Shown here: positions 8,593 through 15,913 of the stretch, piece after piece
Layout: each line of letters begins with the position of its first letter
Position numbering within the stretch: the first letter of the stretch is position 1
Assembly (NCBI RefSeq): GCF_900230195.1
Contig: NZ_OCNE01000014.1
Location: 62,001-126,000 of the forward strand
DNA: 64,000 nt
Source: Streptomyces zhaozhouensis
Lineage (GTDB): Bacteria; Actinomycetota; Actinomycetes; Streptomycetales; Streptomycetaceae
Reading direction: 5' to 3'
Made by a program: the position numbers and the translations under genes
Notes under the pieces: model-generated
The model's database searches: none
Seen by the model: the letters and a program-made list of their open reading frames with translations, nothing else
Told to the model about the DNA's origin: nothing

Positions 8593-11500
8593 ACGCGGGT
8601 GGCGGTGACCTCGCCGTGCACCGGCTCGGCCTCCTCGTCGGTACGCGGCAGCCCGGGGCGCAGATGCTCCTCGACGCTGATGTACTTCAGCCCGGCGCGC
8701 AGGTCCGCGTCGTTGCGCAACCGGATCACCAGGGGGAACTCGGCCAGCGCCGTGGTGTCGAACAGGCCCGTGGTGTAGAGGAGTTGCACGCCGAGGGCGT
8801 CGGCGACCGCGCGTTGCAGCTCCAGCAGATAGGTGGCGTTGGCGCGACCGATGGGGTTGTCCAGGAAGAGCGTGCCGGCGTGCCGGTGGCCGTCGCGGCC
8901 CCGGTCGTTGCCGCGCAGCGCGGCCATCGTGCAGTAGAGGGCGATGGCGGCGGTCAGCAACTGGCCGCCGGAGAAGACGTCTCCCATCTGGCCGACGGGG
9001 ACCCGCTCGGCGCGCAGCACCGCGTCCGGCTTGAGGATCTCCACGCGCACACCGGCCGGGCGGATCGCCGCGTGCGTGCCGCGCAGCAGCAGGGAGACGC
9101 CGTCCCGGCGCAGGTCCGTGTTCTTCCGGACGGCGGCGCGGGTCACCTCGTCGACGACCTCGCCCAGGCGCTCGGTGAGCGTCGCCTGGTCGGGCTCGTC
9201 GAAGCGGATGCGCAGGAACTCCTGCCCCGACCACTCCCCCAGCCCCTCGGGCAGCCGGGAGAGCCGCTGCGCGGAACGGAGGGTGGCCAGCGCCGACTCG
9301 ACGAGGCCGCGCAGCCGGTCGACGATGCCGTCCCTGTTCCGCTCCAGCTGGGTCAACTCGTCGCCGAGCACCCGCAGCCGGGGGGCGAACGCCTCGGCCC
9401 AGGCCGCCGCGTGGGTGGGCAGGGCGGCGGCGGGCAGCTCCCTGATCTGGGTGCGGGCCGGGGTGCGGACCTGCTCGTAGCGGCTGGCGTTGGCGTGCCG
9501 CACCAGCTGGTCGCAGGCGTCCCGCACGGCGGACTCGGCGGCGGCCAGCCCGGAGCCCGCGGCGCGGAGCGCGCGGCGGGCGTCGCCGACGGCCGCCCTG
9601 GCCTCCTCGATGGCGCCGGGGTAGGGCTCGGGCGCGGCCGGCGCCTGGTCCGACTCCTCGCCGGGGTCGCGGAGTTGATCGCCGAGCTGGGCGGCGCTCT
9701 CGGCGAAGCCCTCGGCGGCGCGCACCGCGCGGGCGTGCTGCTCGGCCAGGGCCCGGTGGGCGGTCTCGGCCTCGGCAAGCTCCTCCTCGCGCGCGGCCAG
9801 CTCCGCCTCGGCGGCGCGCAGCAGCTCGGCCGCGCGCGGCGCGTCCTCGGGGACGCGGTCCTCGGGCAGCTCGATGTGGGCGGCGCCCTCGGCGGGCGCC
9901 AGCCGCTCGGCCTCGCCGCGCAGCCGGCCCAGCCGCTCGCTGGCGGCGGCAGAACGCCCCTCCAGCGCCTGGACCTGCGCCTCGGCGCGCTCGGCCGCGG
10001 CGCGGCGGGAGGGGCCGTCGGCGCCGTCCGGGCCGTCCAGGAGGCGGGCGGCGCGGGTGCGGACCTTGTTGCTCAGGCGGTCCAGCGCGGCGCGGGCCGC
10101 CGACTCGTCGCCCTCGGCGCGGGCCTGCTCGGCGCGCAGGTCGGCGCCGACACCGACCTTCTCGTAGAGCCGGGAGGCCGAACGGTACGCCTCGCGCAGC
10201 GCGGGCAGCGAGGTCTCCGCGTCGGGCGAGGCCCCCTCGACCGCGTCGTCGGGGGCGCCGGAGACCTCGGCGCGCTCGGCGCGCAGCGCGTGCGCGGTGC
10301 GGCGGGCGTCGTCGGCGGCGCGCTGCGCGGCGCGGCGGTCCTCGTCCGCGGCCTGGGCGACGGTCAGCAGCTCGGCGGCGCGGGCCTCGGCGTCGGCGGC
10401 CTCGGCCGCCAGCTCCCGCGTCCGCGACCGCCACCGGCCGCGCTCCCGCAGCCGGGAGGCGAGGCCGACCAGCGCGTCGGCGGCGCGGCCGGCGCGCTGC
10501 GCCGCCTCCTGCCGGGCGTCCCTGGCCTCGGCGGCCTCGGTCGCGGCGGCGGCCGCCTCGTCGGCCTCGGCGACCAGCGCCGTCAGCCGGGCCTCGGCCT
10601 CGACCGCCCGCGCGGCGGTGCGTTCGGCCGCGGCGTCCAGCTCGCCGAGCCGGCCGGCCGGGCAGCCCGCGCGCCAGGAGGCGAGCCGGGCGGCCAGCGC
10701 CCGGTCGCCGGTGACACGGGCGGCCAGCGTCCTGATGTCCGTGTCGCGCGCGCCCGCGCGGGCGCGCAGCGCCTGGCGTTCGTCGTCGGCGGCGCGCTCG
10801 TCGTGCATCGCGGGGTTGGGCGGGACCAGGAAGATGCCGCTGTCCGCGCCGCCGGGCGGCGGGGTCGGGGCGAGCAGCGCGGCGGCGGTGCCGACGGCGA
10901 CGGCGGAACGGGGCAGCAGCGCGGCCTCGTCCAGCACCTCGCGGGCCCGGGCGTGGCTGTCCACGTCGGTGATGACGACGCCGTCGACCAGCTCGGGCCT
11001 GGCGGCCAGCACCGCCGCGTGATCGGCCGGGTCGACGGCCTGCGCGAGATAGCGCCAGCCGGGCAGGGCGGGAACGCCGTGCTCGCCGAGGAACTCGACG
11101 GTGGCCAGCACGTCGGGCCCCGGCGGCAGCAGGCCGCCGTCGCCGAGCGCGGCGAGGATGCGGGCGTCGTCGGCGGCCTCGGTGCGCAGCGAGAACAGGC
11201 GGCGCTCGGTCGTCTCCAGGGAGGCATCGAGCAGCCCGGCCAAAGTCTCCGCGTGCGTGTCGAGGTCGGCGACGGTCAACTCCTCGGCGACGCCAAGCAG
11301 CTCGGCGAGGCGGGGCTCGGCGGCCAGCGAGCCGGCGGTGGCGCGCTCGGCGGCCAGCGCGGCCTCGGCCGCCTGGGCGGCGTCGGCGGCGCGGGCGGCG
11401 GCCAGCTCGGCCGAGGCGCGCTCGCCGGCCAGCTCGCCGGCGCGCTCGGCGGCGCCGGCGGCGGCGATCCGCGCGGTCTCGAACGCGGCGACCGCCGCGC

Positions 11501-13130
11501 GGGAGGCGTCGGCCGCCGCGAGCGCGGCGGCGGCCGGGTCGGCGCCGGGGCCGTCCTCCAGCCAGCCGGCGCGAACGGCCTCCGCCATCTCCCGCTCGGC
11601 CTCCTCGAAGCGCTGCCGCAGATGGTCGGCCTCGCTGCGGGCGCGCTGCGCCTCGGTGGCGGCGGCGGTGGCGTCGCGGTGCGCGGTCCCCGCCTGGGCG
11701 ACGAGGGCCGCGGAGCGCTCCTCGTGCTCGGCGGCGGTGGCCTCCCCGCGCTCGGCCGCCGCGTGCAGGGCGCGCACCAGCGCGGCGGCGGCCTTCGACC
11801 TGGCGGCCAGCGCGGGCGCCGCGTCCCGCTCGGCCTCCTGGATGGCGGCGGCGACCCGCGCGGCGCGGTCGGCGGCGGCGCGGTGCTGGAGCACCGTCTC
11901 GGCGGCGGCCCAGGCGGCCTGCCGGGTGCGGGCCTCGGTCAGCTCGCGGCGCTGGGCCGTGGCCGCCTGCTCGGCGGCGGCCAGCGCCAACGACGCGTGG
12001 CGGAAGGCGAGTTCCGCGGTGATGCGGGCGGCCCTGGCGCGGGCCTCCTCGGCGCCGGCGACGGCCTCGGCGCCGTTATCCGCGCTCTCGGCCAGCTCGG
12101 CGGCCAGCCCCCGCTCGCGCTCGGCCCTGGCCGCCAGCCGCCGGGTCAGCCCGCGCGCCCGGTGCTCGGCGGCCGAGTGGACGGAACGGGCCGACTCGCG
12201 CTCGCCGGCCGCCTCCGTCACCCGGCCGAGCAACTCGACGGAGCCGGCCGTGAAGTCGCGCTCGGCGGTCAGCTCGGCGCGCCGGCCGAGCTTGTCGGCG
12301 AAGCCGTGCACCAGGTCGGCGAGGCCGTCGGTGTCCCTGGGGTCGGTGACGGCGCGCAGCAGCAGGTCGGTGAAGTCCACGTCGTTCTTCACCGCGAAGA
12401 GGCCGGCCGCCTCGCCCTCGTCCGCGTTCATCTCCCGCTGGTAGCGGAAGAGCTCGGGGTCGAGGCCGAGCCGGCCCAGGTGCTCGATCCAGCGCTCGTG
12501 GACCTCCTCCCAGACGACGTCGAGGTTCGGGTAGGCGCGGCCGGTCTCGGTGAGGACGTCGCGGAAGCCCTTCATGGTGCGGCGCCTGCCGCGCGCCCCC
12601 GAGCTGCCGTCGCCGGACTCGGGGCGGCGCAGCGCGGTGGACTCGGCGACGGGCAGCGAGTCCAGGCTCATCCCCGGGCCCGGCCGGAACGAGTACCACG
12701 CCTCGGCGAAACGGCGCGGGTCGTTCGACACCTGGCGGCCGCGCCACTCGCTGACCTTGCCGACGACGACGCTCTCGCCGGTGCGGGTGTGCTGCCACTC
12801 CAGGGCCACGTGGCCGCAGTCGTCGGCCAGCAGGAACTTGCGCAGCACGCCCGAGCTGGCGCCGCCCAGGGTGTTGCGGTGGCCGGGGAGCATCACGGAG
12901 AAGATCAGCTTGAGCAGCACCGACTTGCCGCCGCCGTTCTCCAGGAAGAGCACCCCGGCGGGGGCCGGGCGCAGCGGCGGGCCGGTGGGCTCGTCCTCGA
13001 AGAAGTCCGCCTGCGCGGGGGCGGGTTCGGGGACGGGCGCGCCGACGCCTCGCAGGTCGAGCACGGTGTCGGCGTAGCGGGCGCCGGCTGGGCCGATGGA
13101 GTAGAGGCGGACCCGGGACAGCTCGTACAT
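8496..13130 (-). CDS. MukB/MksB/JetC-like SMC ATPase with Asp-Asn Walker B
   Basis: This is a 1544-residue SMC-type ATPase, third gene of a kleisin-KITE-SMC operon. The N-terminal head has Walker A FLENGGGKS (64-70) after a family-specific opening MYELSRVRLYSIGP. Long Ala/Glu/Arg coiled coils flank a globular middle segment (roughly 640-790, with PGWRYLAQAVDP and IFLVPPNPAMHDERAADDE) in the hinge position. The C-terminal head has the signature DVFSGGQLLTAAIALY (Q at 1390) and a Walker B reading GTLFLDNPIGRA, with D1424 followed by N1425 where most ABC/SMC ATPases have Glu. I checked this on the DNA as GAC AAC. The tail is a Pro/Ser/Ala repeat overlapping the convergent gene by 97 bp. The likely role is DNA loop extrusion or plasmid restriction, by family only. 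Stand-alone ATPase activity is uncertain given the Asn. Confidence 0.8.
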   Translation of the reverse strand: MYELSRVRLYSIGPAGARYADTVLDLRGVGAPVPEPAPAQADFFEDEPTGPPLRPAPAGVLFLENGGGKSVLLKLIFSVMLPGHRNTLGGASSGVLRKFLLADDCGHVALEWQHTRTGESVVVGKVSEWRGRQVSNDPRRFAEAWYSFRPGPGMSLDSLPVAESTALRRPESGDGSSGARGRRRTMKGFRDVLTETGRAYPNLDVVWEEVHERWIEHLGRLGLDPELFRYQREMNADEGEAAGLFAVKNDVDFTDLLLRAVTDPRDTDGLADLVHGFADKLGRRAELTAERDFTAGSVELLGRVTEAAGERESARSVHSAAEHRARGLTRRLAARAERERGLAAELAESADNGAEAVAGAEEARARAARITAELAFRHASLALAAAEQAATAQRRELTEARTRQAAWAAAETVLQHRAAADRAARVAAAIQEAERDAAPALAARSKAAAALVRALHAAAERGEATAAEHEERSAALVAQAGTAHRDATAAATEAQRARSEADHLRQRFEEAEREMAEAVRAGWLEDGPGADPAAAALAAADASRAAVAAFETARIAAAGAAERAGELAGERASAELAAARAADAAQAAEAALAAERATAGSLAAEPRLAELLGVAEELTVADLDTHAETLAGLLDASLETTERRLFSLRTEAADDARILAALGDGGLLPPGPDVLATVEFLGEHGVPALPGWRYLAQAVDPADHAAVLAARPELVDGVVITDVDSHARAREVLDEAALLPRSAVAVGTAAALLAPTPPPGGADSGIFLVPPNPAMHDERAADDERQALRARAGARDTDIRTLAARVTGDRALAARLASWRAGCPAGRLGELDAAAERTAARAVEAEARLTALVAEADEAAAAATEAAEARDARQEAAQRAGRAADALVGLASRLRERGRWRSRTRELAAEAADAEARAAELLTVAQAADEDRRAAQRAADDARRTAHALRAERAEVSGAPDDAVEGASPDAETSLPALREAYRSASRLYEKVGVGADLRAEQARAEGDESAARAALDRLSNKVRTRAARLLDGPDGADGPSRRAAAERAEAQVQALEGRSAAASERLGRLRGEAERLAPAEGAAHIELPEDRVPEDAPRAAELLRAAEAELAAREEELAEAETAHRALAEQHARAVRAAEGFAESAAQLGDQLRDPGEESDQAPAAPEPYPGAIEEARAAVGDARRALRAAGSGLAAAESAVRDACDQLVRHANASRYEQVRTPARTQIRELPAAALPTHAAAWAEAFAPRLRVLGDELTQLERNRDGIVDRLRGLVESALATLRSAQRLSRLPEGLGEWSGQEFLRIRFDEPDQATLTERLGEVVDEVTRAAVRKNTDLRRDGVSLLLRGTHAAIRPAGVRVEILKPDAVLRAERVPVGQMGDVFSGGQLLTAAIALYCTMAALRGNDRGRDGHRHAGTLFLDNPIGRANATYLLELQRAVADALGVQLLYTTGLFDTTALAEFPLVIRLRNDADLRAGLKYISVEEHLRPGLPRTDEEAEPVHGEVTATRVYRRPNTSQSPAPSAPSAPSAPAPDAGAAPLP

Positions 13131-13184
13131 GGCGGGGACTCTCGTGCGTTTCTTACCTGGTAGGGGCGGTGTGGTGCGGCGGGC

Positions 13185-14060
13185 TCAGCGGTGGAACGGC
13201 AGTCCGGCGCCGTCGGCCAGATCGGTGGCGTCCGGGTCACCGGGCAGCAGCGTGCCGGTGCCGTCGCTGACGGGGACCAGACCCAGCTCGGTCAGCTCCG
13301 TCAGCGCGGCGGTGGTCGCCAGCTCGCGGACCTGGAGCTGGTAGCGGGGGGTGGTGCGGTAGGTGCCGCCCTGCTCGTCGCCGACGCGGTGCAGGAAGCC
13401 GGAGTCGGCGAGGAAGGCGACGGCCTTGCCGACGATGCCGGTCGTCGAACCGGCCAGCCGGCGGGCGTCCTTGGTGGCGCCGGTGGCGCTACGCCGGGCG
13501 TAGACCCGCCAGGCCGCCTCAAGCCCCGGCTCCTCGCTGGCGGGGTCCGTGTTCTCCCCGCGCTCGGCGGCGCGCTCGGCCAGCCGCTCGCAGGCGTGGC
13601 GGACGAAGGACTCCACGCCGTTGACCGTGATCCGGCCCAGGTAGTCGTCGTCGGCGAGGTCGGCCGGGCGGGGGAACGCCAGGGCGGCGACGGCGAGATG
13701 GGCCAGGCCGTGCAGGAAGCGGTCGGTGGTCTCGGCGGTGGTGCGGCGGGCGTACTCGCCCATGCGGACGGCGAAGACCGAGTCCTCGGCGGCGGCCACG
13801 GCCATCCCGGCGCGCGGGGAGACCTCCAGGACGACCAGTCCGAGGCCGCCGGCGACCGCGTCGGCGACGCGGGCGAAGGGCGGCTCCTCCTGGTAACGGC
13901 GGAGCAGGGCCGCGTAGTCGGCGTCCCTGGCCGGCGGCAGCTTGGGCTGGAGGCCGAAGGAGACCAGCCGGGCCGCGTCGGCGGCGTCGGCCGGGGTGAG
14001 CGGCGCCGCGGCCGGGGGCCCCTGGGGCGTGGGCGCTGTGGTGGCGGGCGGGATGGTCAA
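13185..14060 (-). CDS. MukE/MksE/JetB-like KITE subunit (predicted)
   Basis: This 291-residue protein is the middle gene of the SMC operon. It starts at TTG within TTGA, so start and upstream stop overlap by four bases, and GGAGGAG lies just upstream. That arrangement argues for translational coupling despite the rare start codon. After a Pro/Ala-rich head, the body (about 20-280) is helical, with LVSFGLQPKLPPARDADYAALLRRY near the start and winged-helix-like pieces such as GIVGKAVAFLADSGFLHRV and YRTTPRYQLQVREL. Length, position and winged-helix character match MukE/MksE/JetB proteins. The identity rests mainly on gene order, so moderate confidence is appropriate. It ends 54 bp before the SMC gene. 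Confidence 0.6.
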   Translation of the reverse strand: MTIPPATTAPTPQGPPAAAPLTPADAADAARLVSFGLQPKLPPARDADYAALLRRYQEEPPFARVADAVAGGLGLVVLEVSPRAGMAVAAAEDSVFAVRMGEYARRTTAETTDRFLHGLAHLAVAALAFPRPADLADDDYLGRITVNGVESFVRHACERLAERAAERGENTDPASEEPGLEAAWRVYARRSATGATKDARRLAGSTTGIVGKAVAFLADSGFLHRVGDEQGGTYRTTPRYQLQVRELATTAALTELTELGLVPVSDGTGTLLPGDPDATDLADGAGLPFHR

Positions 14061-15643
14061 CGGGTCTCCTCCGTGCGGGCGGCGGCCATGCCCGCCGCGT
14101 CCAGCAGGGCGGTGCCGACGACGAGGTCGGCGCCGCCGAAGTCAGGGTCGGTCAGCGGGGTGCCGTCGTCCACGGCGAACAACAGCCGCCGCTCGCCCTG
14201 CCGGTAGGCCGTGCCGACGGGCGGACTGGCCGCGTGCGCCGCGAGCAGCGCGATCAGGTGCGGCAGCTCGGGGTCGCGGGCGCGGGCGTCGGCGAGCAGC
14301 CCGGAGAGCCGGCGGGGGGCGTCGGGCGGCAGCCGCAGCAGCTCCGTCGCCGACTCCAACTGGGCCTCGCTGAACCGGCTGTCGTCCGGGGTCGCCACCA
14401 GGTCCGGCTCGGGCAGCTCGGCGCCCAGGTGCTCGCGGGGCGCGGGCGGGGTCAGCAACTGCTCGACGAGGTCGGTCAGCCGGACGGCGCCCGGCGGGCG
14501 GGGGCCGGTGCCCCGGGCGAACCAGGCGTCCGTCACCCGCGTCGCCCCGGCGACGGGCGTCGGCAGCAGCGGGGCGAGCAGTTGGCCGTACAGGTCGACG
14601 CCGGCGCGGGCGGCCGGGGCGGCGAACGCCTGGCGGTCCTGCTCGGCACGGAAGAGCGGGCCGGCCTCCAGCAGCCGGGACTGGAGCTGGGTGTGGCGCC
14701 GGATGCAGTCGCGGACGATGTCGACCAACTCGGCGGCGCGCAGCTTGTGTTCGGAGTCGACGGCCTCGTCCCTGGCGTGCCGGATGTGGGTGAGGATCGC
14801 GTTCTCGTGGCGGTAGCGGTCGGCGATGTGGTCCAGCGCCTCGTCGACCATGTCGGGCACGGTGTGCAGCCAGTCGACGGCGCGCACGTCCCGCCGGGTG
14901 GAGTCCAGCGTGCGGCGCAGCGTCTCCGCGTACTGCACGGTGCGGTAACGGGCCTGCTCGGCGGCGAGTTGCGCGTCGGCGAGGCGGCCCCTGTTGACCA
15001 GCACCTCCAGCTTGACCTCCGCGGCGATCTGGGCGCTGGTGACGTCGGTGTCGAGGGCGCCGACCAGGACGTTGACCGCCTCGTCCGTGGTCCGCAGGTA
15101 GACCGCGCCGCCGGGGCCCTGGACCTCCTCGATCAGCTTGAAGTCGTAGTCCCTGCGGGTGTATTCGCCGTCCGCGCCGAAGGTGCCGTAGACGGCGCGG
15201 AAGCCGCGGTCGACGCTGCCGACGTTGATCAGGTTGTCCACGACCCAGCGGGCGACGCGGCGGTGCTCGGCGACCGGGCGGCCCGGCGCCTGGGCCGCGA
15301 TCCTCGGCAGCAGCCTGGCGATGACCTGCTCCTGCTCGGCGCCGGTGTCGAAGTCCATCGCGAGGGTGACCAGGTCGATGGCGGCGAGCGCGACCTCGGC
15401 CATCGCGTAACGGGCGTACTCCCCGGCCAGGTTGGCCTTGCGGGTGTCCAGGTCGTGCAGCGGCGCGGTGCAGGCCAGGGCGCGCAGCCGGCGCGCCAGG
15501 CCCTCGTCGGCGGCGGGGCCGGGCGCGGGGCGGGGGGCCGGCGACGCGGACGCGGGCACCGGGGGCGGTGTCTGCGCGGCTGGTCCCGGCTGCGCGGGGG
15601 CCGGGGGTGGCGTGGTGCCGCCGCTGGGTGAGGGTACGGTCAC
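14057..15643 (-). CDS. MukF/MksF/JetA-like kleisin subunit (predicted)
   Basis: This is the first gene of the SMC operon, about 528 residues. A Pro/Ala-rich disordered head (about 45 residues) precedes a helical protein with LHDLDTRKANLAGEYARYAMAEVALAAIDLV cut across the first helices, a winged-helix-like part with YTRRDYDFKLIEEV, a long helical middle (RYRHENAILTHIRHARDEAVDSEHKLR region) and a C-terminal part ending in a small strand domain. This plan resembles MukF/MksF/JetA. I chose the GTG at 15643 because TAGGGT lies exactly seven bases upstream, the geometry of a leaderless actinobacterial transcript; the frame is open further upstream to 15757. Its 3' end overlaps the next gene's TTG start. 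No JetD-like (DUF2220 or topoisomerase VI-like) gene is adjacent. Confidence 0.6.
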   Translation of the reverse strand: MTVPSPSGGTTPPPAPAQPGPAAQTPPPVPASASPAPRPAPGPAADEGLARRLRALACTAPLHDLDTRKANLAGEYARYAMAEVALAAIDLVTLAMDFDTGAEQEQVIARLLPRIAAQAPGRPVAEHRRVARWVVDNLINVGSVDRGFRAVYGTFGADGEYTRRDYDFKLIEEVQGPGGAVYLRTTDEAVNVLVGALDTDVTSAQIAAEVKLEVLVNRGRLADAQLAAEQARYRTVQYAETLRRTLDSTRRDVRAVDWLHTVPDMVDEALDHIADRYRHENAILTHIRHARDEAVDSEHKLRAAELVDIVRDCIRRHTQLQSRLLEAGPLFRAEQDRQAFAAPAARAGVDLYGQLLAPLLPTPVAGATRVTDAWFARGTGPRPPGAVRLTDLVEQLLTPPAPREHLGAELPEPDLVATPDDSRFSEAQLESATELLRLPPDAPRRLSGLLADARARDPELPHLIALLAAHAASPPVGTAYRQGERRLLFAVDDGTPLTDPDFGGADLVVGTALLDAAGMAAARTEETR

Positions 15644-15767
15644 GAGGCACACCCTAGGCGGTGCCACCGACAACGCTCGATTCGGCACGGATGTGCGGCT
15701 TGTCCCGGGCGTGTCCGCGCGGTTCCTGGGTGCGGGCCAACGGCCGTGTGGGGGCACGATTCTCGTG

Positions 15768-15799
15768 CGGTCGGCGGTCGGCGGTCGGCGGTCGGCGGT
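15768..15799. repeat. heptanucleotide tandem repeat (CGGTCGG x4)
   Basis: Four perfect copies of CGGTCGG plus CGGT lie upstream of the SMC operon start, within the 15644-15913 spacer. The period of 7 would shift a reading frame if translated, but no gene reads through here. Slippage could vary promoter context. Nothing else is visible in this spacer. Confidence 0.75.
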
Positions 15800-15913
15800 G
15801 TGCGGGGCCGACAGCCGAGCCGGGGCCGGCGGTGGGTCCTCGGCCTCGGGCCGGTGGGGAGTTGCTCGCGCGGTTCCCCGCGCCCCTGGGCGCCGCGTCG
15901 GGGCGAAGGGGGG

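Noticed and set aside
8163-13163. 1666-residue open frame antisense to the SMC gene
   Set aside because: Its translation is Gly/Arg/Gln-rich with no fold or motif, a shadow of the high-GC coiled-coil gene on the other strand.
8496-15643. Calling the SMC operon a Wadjet defence system
   Set aside because: The JetD nuclease is missing and no other defence genes are adjacent, so only a relation to MukBEF/MksBEF/Wadjet is supported.
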